Source: Pycnococcus provasolii (taxonomy: Eukaryota; Chlorophyta; Pseudoscourfieldiophyceae; Pseudoscourfieldiales). Taken from it: 64,000 nucleotides of DNA. The stretch spans positions 868,001 to 932,000 of the forward strand of contig CP150549.1 in the NCBI GenBank assembly GCA_049487715.1, given 5' to 3'. This document shows, piece after piece, positions 41,672 through 51,163 of this stretch; the first letter of the stretch is position 1, and every line of letters starts with the position of its first letter. The position numbers were made by a program, and so were the translations under genes. Under the pieces are notes generated by a model. That model did no database searches and was not told the DNA's origin. It saw only the letters and a list, made by a program, of their open reading frames with translations.

Positions 41672-44600
41672 ATGACTCAGGTTACTCGAGCTTCTCCGAT
41701 GTTTGCCGTGCATATTCTGCAAGTCATATTCAGCTTGACCATCATTCTCAGCGCAACGGCACAAACCTCGGTGACGCCCTACCCTCGCGTCGCGGTGGGA
41801 ACATTCAACCTGAAGTTTGCAGATGGCGACCCGTCGTGGACGAAAGGATCGATGGTGCTCGACACGCCGTCTCCGACGAGCGGATCGAGCTCGACGCTTT
41901 CGACGTGGTCTGGCGAAAACCCTACAGGCTCCCCGTACACTGACGGCCCTTTTTCCATAGTCGCTCAGAGCTGTGCCGTATCGGGAGCAAGCGTGTCCGT
42001 CATCCTGAGGGTCACGAAAGCTGGTAATTTCCGGCAGTGCAACTACCAGACATATAGCAAGGACGCGAACGGGAAGACAGTCCTCAACGCACTTACCGCT
42101 AAGAGCAATGACTTCACGTATCCCACGGGTGACTGTCCATCTACCTACGAAGCCGCTAAGCAGGATGGAATCTCGTGGATGAATCCTAATCCGGATTTTG
42201 ACAATACGACGTGGCAGTGTGATGCGGACTGCCAGCCTTTGGACTGCAAGGAGTACGGCACGACTACAGCTACCACCTCGCCAGCGTCGTTGCAGACGGA
42301 GACGTTTCCTCGCGTCGCGGTGGGTACCTTCACCCTCGTTAGTTCGTCCGACGCGAATTGGTTAAGCGGTATGTCTGTCATAGATCCGCCGTCTCCGACG
42401 AGCAGTTCGAGCGCGACAGTATCCAAGGCGAGTGGCGAGAGGTCTGACTCAGGCTCCTACGATCTCGGCGGCTACGCGTTGGTCGCTCAGAGCTGTGTCG
42501 TTTCAGGGGGAGGGAGCGTGAGCATCATCTTTCGTGCGGAAGTAGCTCCGACCGTACGGCAGTGCCAATACACTACGGCTAGCAAGGACGACAGCGGGAA
42601 AACGATTTCCGTTACGTTGCTCATTCAAGATATGAAGACCGACGGTACACCGTTCGAGTATCCGATGGGTGACTGTCCATCTACCTATGAAGCTGCTATG
42701 CAGGATGGAATCTCGTGGATGAGCAGTACGCCGTATTACATTAACTCGACATCGCAGTGTGATGAGAACTGCCAGCCTTTGGACTGCAAGGAGTACGGCA
42801 CGACCACAGCTACCACCTCGCCAGCGGCGTTGCAGACGGTGACGTTTCCTCGCGTCGCGGTGGGTAACTTCACCCTCGTTAGTGCGACCACCGCATCGTG
42901 GACAGACGGCACGTATGTGCAGGACGCGCCGTCTCCGACGAGCAGTTCGATCTCAACAGTATCCGATGAAAGGGGTGTGTGGGATGGCTCACCGTACGTT
43001 AATGGCGTCTACGACATGGTCGCTCAGAGCTGTGTCGTTTCAGATGGAGGGAGCGTGAGCATCATCCTGAGGGCGGAGAAAACTGGGGATAATGCCTTCC
43101 GGACTTGCCTATACCAGACGTATAGTAAGGACGCAAGCGGGAAGACGAAGATGCTTTCGTCGGATGTATATGATGAAGCATCACCGTGGCAGTATCCGAT
43201 GGGTGACTGTCCATCTACCTACGAAGCCGCTAAGCAGAATGGAATCTCGTGGATGAATCCTAATCCGGATTTTTACAGCTCGACGTGGAGCTGCGATGCG
43301 GACTGCCAGCCTCTGGACTGCAAGGAGTACGGCACGACCACAGCTACCACCTCGCCAGCGGCGTTGCAGACGGTGACGTTTCCTCGCGTCGCGGTGGGTA
43401 CCTTCACCCTCGTTAGTTCGTCCGACGCGAATTGGTTAAGCGGTATGTCTGTCATAGATCCGCCGTCTCCGACGAGCAGTTCGAGCGCGACAGTATCCAA
43501 GGCGAGTGGCGTGAATTATGACGGCTCCTACGATCTCAGCGGCTACGCGTTGGTCGCTCAGAGCTGTGTCGTTTCAGGGGGAGGGAGCGTGAGCATCATC
43601 TATCGTACGGAAGTAGCTCCGACCGTACGGCAGTGCCATTACAGTACGGCTAGCAAGGACGACAGCGGGAAAACGATTTCCGTTACGTTGGTCGTTCATG
43701 ATCAGACCGACGGTACACCGTTCGAGTATCCGATGGGTGATTGTCCATCTACCTATGAAGCTGCTAAGCAGGATGGAATCTCGTGGATGAGCAGTACGCC
43801 GTATTACATTAACTCGACATGGCAGTGTGATGAGAACTGCCAGCCTTTGGACTGCCAGGAGTACGGCACGACCACAGCTACCACCTCGCCAGCGGCGTTG
43901 CAGACGGTGACGTTTCCTCGCGTCGCGGTGGGTAACTTCACCCTCGTTAGTGCGACCACCGCATCGTGGACAGACGGCACGTATGTGCAGGACGCGCCGT
44001 CTCCGACGAGCAGTTCGATCTCAACAGTATCCGATGAAAGGGGTGTGTGGGATGGCTCACCGTATGTTACTGGCGTCTACGACATGGTCGCTCAGAGCTG
44101 TGTCGTTTCAGATGGAGGGAGCGTGAGCATCATCCTGAGGGCGGAGAAAACTGGGGATAATGCCTTCCGGACTTGCCTATACCAGACGTATAGTAAGGAC
44201 GCGAGCGGGAAGACGAAGATGCTTTCGTCGGATGTATATGATGAAGCATCACCGTGGCAGTATCCGATGGGTGACTGTCCAGCAACCTACGAAGCCGCTA
44301 AGCAGAATGGAATCTCGTGGATGAATCCTAATCCGGATTTTTACAGCTCGACGTGGAGCTGCGATGAGAACTGCCAGCCTCTGGACTGCAAGGAGTACGG
44401 CACGACCACAGCTACCACCTCGCCAGCGGCGTTGCAGACGGTGACGTTTCCTCGCGTCGCGGTGGGTACCTTCACCCTCGTTAGTTCGTCCGACACGAAT
44501 TGGTTAAGCGGTATGTCTGTCATAGATCCGCCGTCTCCGACGAGCAGTTCGAGCGCGACAGTATCCAAGGCGAGTGGCGTGAATTATGACGGCTCCTACG

Positions 44601-47600
44601 ATCTCGGCGGCTACGCGTTGATCGCTCAGAGCTGTGTCGTTTCAGGGGGAGGGAGCGTGAGCATCATCTATCGTACGGAAGTAGCTCCGACCGTACGGCA
44701 GTGCCATTACAGTACGGCTAGCAAGGACGACAGCGGGAAAACGATTTCCGTTACGTTGGTCGTTCATGATCAGACCGACGGTACACCGTTCGAGTATCCG
44801 ATGGGTGATTGTCCATCTACCTACGAAGCCGCTAAGCAGGATGGAATCTCGTGGATGAGCAGTACGCCGTATTACATTAACTCGACATGGCAGTGTGATG
44901 AGAACTGCCAGCCTTTGGACTGCAAGGAGTACGGCACGGCGCCGAGTCCGTCTCCGCCACCTCCGCCGCCTCCACCTCCGGAATTTCGACCTTGGGTTGT
45001 GAGATTTTCCATACAGCTGGTGGGATACACGATATCTGAGCTTGAGCCTTTGCGTGATACGTATCTGACCTACGGTATAAGCACAGCACTTTATCTAAGT
45101 ATTCACAATGCGACAATAGACGTCATAAGCATGGAAGGAGCATCAGGCTCGACTCTTCGACGATCTTTGTTGCAGGAACAGCCGAAGGTGGTTGTGAATT
45201 TCAGCATCAGTGTGGCATCCGAGGAACAAGCACGAGCGATCAAAGCTCTCTTACTGTCACTTTCGATGCCTGATCTCATGCAAGTGTTGATGATGAACGG
45301 ACTCGCCAAGCTCGAGCCATCTCCATCGCTCACATCCGAGCCTATTGTTTTTAACGATAGCTCAAACCTGCCCATCACGGTGATCTATGAAGGACTATTT
45401 TGTGGCAGCACCCCTTGTCCTAGTTCACAAGTGATTCTGAATGTCGCTGAAAGGAATGCTGTGAAAGTTCGCATCAGGTTCAGTGATGGTGCCTGCTCTG
45501 GTTTGGAGACCATTCTTAAAGAAAAAATCACCGTGCCGGGTCCAGCATTCATCGAAGGGGAAGTTGACCCCCAAGGTGGCGCATCGTATGACGTGAACAT
45601 CCGCGCAAACACCGGAGAAGTGGGAAACGTTACGATGACAGTTGCGAGTGGAGTTTGCACTCTTGGCAAGCGCTCGTCAAAGAAGAGCATGGTACTTCCA
45701 GGCGGCACGCTCCAGGTTGATACCGAGAGACCTACTGCACAAGTTGGCGTGTTAACTCCATTTTCAAATAAGGTGAACTCGACACTGACGATGCGTATTG
45801 TGATGCCAAGGGATTCCAAGGGCTCACTGCAAGCTTCATCATTTGATGTTGTCAATGGAAATGTGTCAACCGTTACCGAAGAGAACAAATCTGTGCTAGA
45901 GGGTGAGAGGGCATTCTTGATCAGCGTCATACCCACCATCACCGAAGGCATCGTGAATGTGTCGTTGCTGCAAGACAGTTTTACCGACAGCGTGGGCAAC
46001 GGTAACAAAGGGGTTGTTCGCGTCATCGGTGGAGCAGCAGACAGCAAGGCGCAGGAAGTTTTGATGGTGCCATTTTTGCACGATGCCGTTCAACCGGAAG
46101 CGTCAGTGAGTGTTCATGGTGATGGGTACAACACCGAGGAGGGACTGGCACTCTTCAAACTATCATTTAGCGAGCCTGTGATAGGCTTCGGCCCAAGCAG
46201 TATCAACGTTACGAATGGGGTTCTTAGCAACTTCGTGACTTTGGAGGGAATCGAAGATCCCACGCAAAATACGAGCTCTACCGTCATGGACGACCTGCCC
46301 TACATCCTCGCCACCGAGATTGGATTGCTTGTGACGCCGAGCAGCCTCAAAGGTGACACGAATGTCACGGTGAGCGTCATCGATGGCGGCTTCCAGGACT
46401 TGAGCGGCAACACCGGAAGTGCCCTTCTTCGGAGCGCTTTCGTCACGTATCGCGGCATTCCCGAGGAGGAGGAAGCTGCAGAAGGCGTTGGTATGGCGGC
46501 AACGGGCACGGCATCCGTTGCAATTGCCACTGGTGCTGTTGCCACAGCATCATTATCCGTGGCATCAACAGTCGCAGCGGCAACCGTTTCTTCGGTTGCG
46601 GTGACGGGCGTATCAGCAAGCGTTGCGGCGGCAGAGGGCAGCGCCCTGTGCAATGCTGCGAGTAGCATGAGCACGAGTAACATGGTAGGAATGCTTCGCG
46701 CTCTTCGCACGATGCAATTTTACTCGATGACAAAATCCTTTGGTGGAGGCGAGAATATCCCGGAAGCATATCGCTCTTTCGCCAGCCAACTTGACTGGGT
46801 CACGCTACAATTTGGCAGTTCGTGGTTCGTCTCCTCGTCTCCGTCAGATGGTGGCAAATCAAAGAAGGCGAACGCTCAGGTTGCTGCGCAGCGACGACGC
46901 CGACGGGCACTCCTGTTGGCGTCGGGTCCAACAAGGCGTCAATCTCGAGGAGATGGGAGCGTTAAATCTCCTACTACAAATGCCAAGGATAAGAGCAAGG
47001 ACGCTGCTGAAGAGAACAAGAAAAAAGTTGAGAAAATGAAGAAAGATGTCAAGTCCGTCGTCTCCGTGAGTATGAATGTTTCAGCGATCGCTAATATTTC
47101 CTCCTGGCTGAATTCGGGTGATACCGTTGCGGCAAAGAGCTACTGGAACGGCGTGGTGAATCCACCAACGAATGACATCGAGGCTTTCGGGCAGAGCGCA
47201 CTTATCGGAATTGCTCTCCTTGCAGGTGCTTCTTTGATACGATTTGCATCTGAGCGCGTGTACCATGTGTTCAGCAGCAGTTCTGATGAAACACCGTCAA
47301 CACTCGTGTTTCCCTATGTGGAGCTTACCGCCCTAAATCTTATTGCGCCTGGCGTTGCACTTAGCGCAGGTAAACTTGTCGGCGCGAAATCGGCAGGCAT
47401 TGCCGAGATTGTGGTAGGCATCGCCGCATTTCTCGTACTTCCTGCATTTCTCGCCTTGTGTGCTCTTCGCGTGATCAATGGAATGGTCCTAAAAAATAGG
47501 TATGCCAAGTACGAGCTCGAAGGTGGTGCGGGGGCAAGCATGATGCTTGCTTGGAAAAGCCTGGGTAAAAGGAAGGGCATGTTGAAAGCGCTAATGCAGA

Positions 47601-48496
47601 CTCGCCGCATGCTCGTCAAGAGGCGTGCTGGGAGGTATAAGAGCATGGGAGCAGCCGAAGAAGTAACATGGGCGGAAGCAGCGGCGGTGCTCAGCGAAAG
47701 CAAGCATGCTGCCGCCGGTACATCTCATGATGATGAGAAGAACAAACCGCCAACAACACGGGATGATGGATCCTCATCATTTTCGTCGAAAATAGTCGAG
47801 AAGACTATGAAATTTTCAAAATCGATGAATAAGTACGTCGAAAAGAAGGGTGAATGGGTCGTAAACGATGACAGCGGGGCTATTCCTACGTTCGTTGATG
47901 TTTATGGCATGTTCTTCTCCGATTACAGAGGTGAATTGCCTGGTGAGCGAGACTTCGATCCATCTGGTGCTGAGCACTTTCCCGGCTACCCTAACGGAGG
48001 ACTTCTTGCTAGCATACGCAAGTTGCAATTTAGCGCTATGGGGGGTTATCTGAGAGGCTACCACTATCGGATTGGATATGGCGCATTCGTCGCATTCAAA
48101 ACGTTTATCTTTCCGTTCTTCTTTGGCGTTGTCGGAAAGAGCAGCATGGCTAATTTGTACATGACACTAGTCGTGACATTCGTTGACTTCATGTGGGTCA
48201 CTGTTTGGAGGCCAGCTGATGACTTCCTTAAGCACGGTGTCGCTCAACTCGACACTCTTTCACAAGTTTTGACAACCGCTGCGGCACTGACAGCATCAGG
48301 TTTTCAAGACTCAGACAGTACGATTCTCTGGGTCATGATTGTCGCAGCGTCATCCGGAATTTTTTCGGTGATGTTGGCAAACTTAGATTCGCTTCGCGAT
48401 GGCAAAGATGTCCTCATCTCAATTTGGGATTGGGCGAGGGGAAGAAAAACTACTCCAATCGATGAAGAAGAAGACGATGTTGTTGAAAACACATAA
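41672..48496 (+). CDS. 2,274-residue secreted/membrane protein with six near-identical Cys-containing tandem domains
   Basis: A signal peptide (MFAVHILQVIFSLTIILS...) is followed by six domains of about 175 residues (residues 35-1090). Each opens with PRVAVGTF or PRVAVGNF and closes with CDENCQPLDCKEYGT, with conserved Cys (AQSCVVS, GDCPSTYEAA). After the first they alternate in two types (LVSSSDANWLSG / LVSATTASWTDG), so the repeat unit is a pair of 1,068-1,074 bp. A PPPPPPPPP linker and RRSLLQ motif, typical of chlorophyte wall or secreted proteins, come next, then beta-rich segments resembling bacterial-type Ig domains, an Ala/Val/Thr stretch, and from about residue 1840 several membrane segments with a cytoplasmic-looking Lys-rich loop. 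A role as surface receptor, adhesin or mechanosensitive channel is possible; none is shown. Confidence 0.82.
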   Translation: MTQVTRASPMFAVHILQVIFSLTIILSATAQTSVTPYPRVAVGTFNLKFADGDPSWTKGSMVLDTPSPTSGSSSTLSTWSGENPTGSPYTDGPFSIVAQSCAVSGASVSVILRVTKAGNFRQCNYQTYSKDANGKTVLNALTAKSNDFTYPTGDCPSTYEAAKQDGISWMNPNPDFDNTTWQCDADCQPLDCKEYGTTTATTSPASLQTETFPRVAVGTFTLVSSSDANWLSGMSVIDPPSPTSSSSATVSKASGERSDSGSYDLGGYALVAQSCVVSGGGSVSIIFRAEVAPTVRQCQYTTASKDDSGKTISVTLLIQDMKTDGTPFEYPMGDCPSTYEAAMQDGISWMSSTPYYINSTSQCDENCQPLDCKEYGTTTATTSPAALQTVTFPRVAVGNFTLVSATTASWTDGTYVQDAPSPTSSSISTVSDERGVWDGSPYVNGVYDMVAQSCVVSDGGSVSIILRAEKTGDNAFRTCLYQTYSKDASGKTKMLSSDVYDEASPWQYPMGDCPSTYEAAKQNGISWMNPNPDFYSSTWSCDADCQPLDCKEYGTTTATTSPAALQTVTFPRVAVGTFTLVSSSDANWLSGMSVIDPPSPTSSSSATVSKASGVNYDGSYDLSGYALVAQSCVVSGGGSVSIIYRTEVAPTVRQCHYSTASKDDSGKTISVTLVVHDQTDGTPFEYPMGDCPSTYEAAKQDGISWMSSTPYYINSTWQCDENCQPLDCQEYGTTTATTSPAALQTVTFPRVAVGNFTLVSATTASWTDGTYVQDAPSPTSSSISTVSDERGVWDGSPYVTGVYDMVAQSCVVSDGGSVSIILRAEKTGDNAFRTCLYQTYSKDASGKTKMLSSDVYDEASPWQYPMGDCPATYEAAKQNGISWMNPNPDFYSSTWSCDENCQPLDCKEYGTTTATTSPAALQTVTFPRVAVGTFTLVSSSDTNWLSGMSVIDPPSPTSSSSATVSKASGVNYDGSYDLGGYALIAQSCVVSGGGSVSIIYRTEVAPTVRQCHYSTASKDDSGKTISVTLVVHDQTDGTPFEYPMGDCPSTYEAAKQDGISWMSSTPYYINSTWQCDENCQPLDCKEYGTAPSPSPPPPPPPPPEFRPWVVRFSIQLVGYTISELEPLRDTYLTYGISTALYLSIHNATIDVISMEGASGSTLRRSLLQEQPKVVVNFSISVASEEQARAIKALLLSLSMPDLMQVLMMNGLAKLEPSPSLTSEPIVFNDSSNLPITVIYEGLFCGSTPCPSSQVILNVAERNAVKVRIRFSDGACSGLETILKEKITVPGPAFIEGEVDPQGGASYDVNIRANTGEVGNVTMTVASGVCTLGKRSSKKSMVLPGGTLQVDTERPTAQVGVLTPFSNKVNSTLTMRIVMPRDSKGSLQASSFDVVNGNVSTVTEENKSVLEGERAFLISVIPTITEGIVNVSLLQDSFTDSVGNGNKGVVRVIGGAADSKAQEVLMVPFLHDAVQPEASVSVHGDGYNTEEGLALFKLSFSEPVIGFGPSSINVTNGVLSNFVTLEGIEDPTQNTSSTVMDDLPYILATEIGLLVTPSSLKGDTNVTVSVIDGGFQDLSGNTGSALLRSAFVTYRGIPEEEEAAEGVGMAATGTASVAIATGAVATASLSVASTVAAATVSSVAVTGVSASVAAAEGSALCNAASSMSTSNMVGMLRALRTMQFYSMTKSFGGGENIPEAYRSFASQLDWVTLQFGSSWFVSSSPSDGGKSKKANAQVAAQRRRRRALLLASGPTRRQSRGDGSVKSPTTNAKDKSKDAAEENKKKVEKMKKDVKSVVSVSMNVSAIANISSWLNSGDTVAAKSYWNGVVNPPTNDIEAFGQSALIGIALLAGASLIRFASERVYHVFSSSSDETPSTLVFPYVELTALNLIAPGVALSAGKLVGAKSAGIAEIVVGIAAFLVLPAFLALCALRVINGMVLKNRYAKYELEGGAGASMMLAWKSLGKRKGMLKALMQTRRMLVKRRAGRYKSMGAAEEVTWAEAAAVLSESKHAAAGTSHDDEKNKPPTTRDDGSSSFSSKIVEKTMKFSKSMNKYVEKKGEWVVNDDSGAIPTFVDVYGMFFSDYRGELPGERDFDPSGAEHFPGYPNGGLLASIRKLQFSAMGGYLRGYHYRIGYGAFVAFKTFIFPFFFGVVGKSSMANLYMTLVVTFVDFMWVTVWRPADDFLKHGVAQLDTLSQVLTTAAALTASGFQDSDSTILWVMIVAASSGIFSVMLANLDSLRDGKDVLISIWDWARGRKTTPIDEEEDDVVENT
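42301..44942 (+). repeat. higher-order coding tandem repeat (period about 1,068-1,074 bp)
   Basis: Domain pairs begin at 42301, 43375 and 44443, offsets of 1,074 and 1,068 bp. Copies two and three are almost identical at the nucleotide level, including synonymous positions (the stretch after GACGTTTCCTCGCGTCGCG repeats base for base over hundreds of bases), which points to recent unequal exchange or gene conversion. Confidence 0.9.
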
Positions 48497-49801
48497 ATTC
48501 GGATAAGAAGTAAAGATGGGGCAGAGTTTTTGTAGGGTTTTGTTTTTCAAGTTTTTAAGTTTTGCATTTCAAGTTTTGTGTAACCAACTGAGAGGCAGTG
48601 GTTGCGGAAACGATCATCAATCCTACTTGTTCTTACCCCTTCTCCAAGGCACCGCCCGTCTAGCTGACGAAGTCGGCGTCCACAGTCATTACATCCCCCT
48701 TGCCGGTGTAGAACGTCAGACGTTTAAGGAGAGTCTCTGGAGGTTGCATTCAATCGACGGATGGCCTGAGGCAAAGTCACAAGTGCGCACGTGCGCAAGG
48801 CTTGCTATATAACCGCTTTGAACCAGAACGAGGGCATACTAACGGGTTTTCCCCCAATTGGGGATCCCTCACAGGATCAGGGCGAAAGGGAGCTCAGCTC
48901 ACCTACTGTAGATGTGGTACCACTACTTATGAGTACACGGTCATCGGGAAGGTCTCCAAAACGGGGGGGCAACACGGCGTATCGCAGAATAGCCCTGGGA
49001 ATACATAGAACTCCCAACCCCGGGGGGGAGTCTAAAGAGGTGCCACCTGTACGCCTGCCAGGCCGGCAGCCAGGCGAGAGACAATTACCAAGTGTGTTCC
49101 CGTTGGAACGAGGTGTTGGAACGAGGCGGCCACGTACATAGTAGTCTATGAACAGGATGGAAAGGTAGAACTAGGAACAGGTAGGGTAGGAACCTTCTCC
49201 TGATATCAGCCTGATATGAGCGAGTCACTGGAGTCTGACAGTCAGTCAATCAGGCCCCTGCCAATTTTTTAAAAAAACCAAATAGGTGTACCAAACTGTG
49301 AGGTACTGAGAGGTTCAAGCAGAGTGGTTCCAGCCCTACCTTAAAAGGTTTCCATACCTTACATACGCGTCCTCCCTCAGGACACCCTCAGGCATCAGGT
49401 TGCCGCGCCTTGACTTACCGGAGGTTGCCTTGGCCTCTCGAGCTCTCGAAAGTCCCAACGAAACTTTCTTTTGGGAAGAAGTTTGACTTTTCTTCGCCCC
49501 GGATTTCGACGTTCGAGGCCGTCTTCATTCTCATTTTAACTGGGCGAGCAACGGCGTAGCCGGGCGAGTCTGGGCGTATTATCGTAGGTGAGGGCGAGCA
49601 ACGGCGCAGCCACCTTTGTGCTTGTCTTGTTGGATTAAGTATATTCGAGACACACTCAGCTCTTTCTATTTTTGTGGACATTGACGTGAGGAGTGACCGG
49701 CCGCTCGTCCCTTCGGCCTTAAGACACCTTAACGTATATTCGTTCATTTCCTTGCATATTTCCTTGCTTTTTCGTGTGATAAGGTACCTGATACCATAAA
49801 C
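48497..49801. other. 1.3-kb intergenic region
   Basis: It lies between two plus-strand genes. It holds a TATATAA word at 48806 in the same CTATATAACCG context as the PP2A-A promoter, but the only ORF following it is low complexity. GGCGAGCAACGGCG-type words are repeated at 49540-49610. An RNA gene behind the TATA word is possible but I cannot identify one. Confidence 0.35.
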
Positions 49802-50677
49802 ATGGGTTGCGGCTCGTCCACCTCTGCGTCCCAGGCTGAGACGTTCAACGAAGTGGAGTCGTCGTTGAAGCTAGAAAAGCACGACCGAAGTATCCGCACC
49901 GCCTTGAAAAAGTGTGCGGACGTTTTCCTCGCCTGGGATACCAACTCAGACGGTGTCATCAGCAGAGACGAACTCGCGGGGGCACTCAACGCGACGAGGA
50001 AGAAATCAGGGAAGTACGAACCGTTCGTGGAAAGATTCCTATTCCTGTACGGATGCAACGTCGTCGGCGCGCCCGTAACGTTCGAAAACTTCATCGCCAT
50101 CACCGCCAACTTCAAGGACGCACTTAAGGAAAATCCAAAAGGCGCGTCGTTTGGATGGCGACTGCTTGACCTTGACAACAGCGGGGCAGTCGAAGCAAGA
50201 GAGCTCGCGTTCGCACTCGGGTACGAGTACATGGATGCGACACCGGAAGGCGCAGGACGTGCGGGTGGGCTCGGACGCGAAGAGGGACGAAAGACGGATG
50301 TCTACAAGGACAGAGACACGAGTCAATTTGGTGTAGGCCTCGCCAACGCCAAGGGAAAGGCGCACGGCGTCGCAAGCATGATGAGGTCTGTCGACATCGA
50401 CAACGACGGAAGGCTCAACCGATCTGAGTTTCGCAGGCTATTACAAAGTTACCCGTCCGTGTTTGGTGTCGTCTTCGGCCTCTGGGACGTATTGGAACCA
50501 TACATAGTTCCGTGCACCATGGTCCAGCAGCGCCTCGCGGAGACTCGGAGGGCAAGTGGCGTTGACCTCGACACACCGCAGCCAAAACTACGCGACGTCA
50601 AGTCTGGCAAAGACGAGGTGATGGCTGAGATTGCGAAGTTGGTCGCGGAGGCGCCGAGCAACCAACGAGGCTACTAA
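49802..50677 (+). CDS. N-myristoylated EF-hand calcium sensor
   Basis: 291 residues, single exon. The N-terminus MGCGSSTS is a textbook N-myristoylation site with an adjacent Cys for palmitoylation, so the protein should sit on a membrane face. Three EF-hands are clear: DTNSDGVISRDE (about residue 46), DLDNSGAVEARE (about 123) and DIDNDGRLNRSE (about 199); all retain the acidic positions needed for calcium. A degenerate segment lies between the first two. The rest is helical with a hydrophobic YPSVFGVVFGLWDVLEPYIV stretch near 220-240 that may be a docking surface. It resembles calcineurin-B/recoverin-like sensors in layout but is longer; no kinase domain is present. Start ATG 49802. Confidence 0.85.
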   Translation: MGCGSSTSASQAETFNEVESSLKLEKHDRSIRTALKKCADVFLAWDTNSDGVISRDELAGALNATRKKSGKYEPFVERFLFLYGCNVVGAPVTFENFIAITANFKDALKENPKGASFGWRLLDLDNSGAVEARELAFALGYEYMDATPEGAGRAGGLGREEGRKTDVYKDRDTSQFGVGLANAKGKAHGVASMMRSVDIDNDGRLNRSEFRRLLQSYPSVFGVVFGLWDVLEPYIVPCTMVQQRLAETRRASGVDLDTPQPKLRDVKSGKDEVMAEIAKLVAEAPSNQRGY

Positions 50678-51163
50678 AACATGAAAAGATCTCTACGAGT
50701 TTCGGAAAATATCAAATATCAAATTTGATGAAAACCGAAACAATCACATCACCCTGATCAGGCTCAAAACAACATTCTGAATGATTTATTATTGTTATTA
50801 TCAGTATTAATACAGTAACTTAACGTAACCTCTTTAATAGTTAAAATGGTTTAAAATCAGGACAGGAATACAGTATCAATGCATGGCATTGCACCCGTAC
50901 ACGGCACGTTGCACGCACGCACGCACGCACGCACGCTTGTGAATGGGCCGACGATTCGATGCATTTCATCACACGAGCACACGAGGAGACTTGACCAGTG
51001 GCAACGCCATCAAAGACTATGAAATAGAAAGAAAAGTGTATGGCTTGATACATACTGTATTTAATGCGGATATAAACAATGGGTGAAAAGGCGGCTAGAC
51101 GAACACTTAAGGCACACGGCCGCGTCAACACCTCCTTAAGGTGAAGTGTTTGTGTATGAAAAC
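50678..51163. other. convergent intergenic region
   Basis: It contains an AT-rich tract after the EF-hand gene and an (ACGC)n run at about 50913-50938. No gene is seen. Confidence 0.4.

Noticed and set aside
48600-48700. CACCGCCCGTC word resembling the 3' end of small-subunit rRNA
   Set aside because: Only about a dozen bases match; flanking sequence has no rRNA helices or continuation.
48791-49141. Gene behind the TATATAA word at 48806
   Set aside because: The 116-residue frame is Pro/Gly/Arg-rich, begins at or before the TATA word and shows no domain or conserved pattern.
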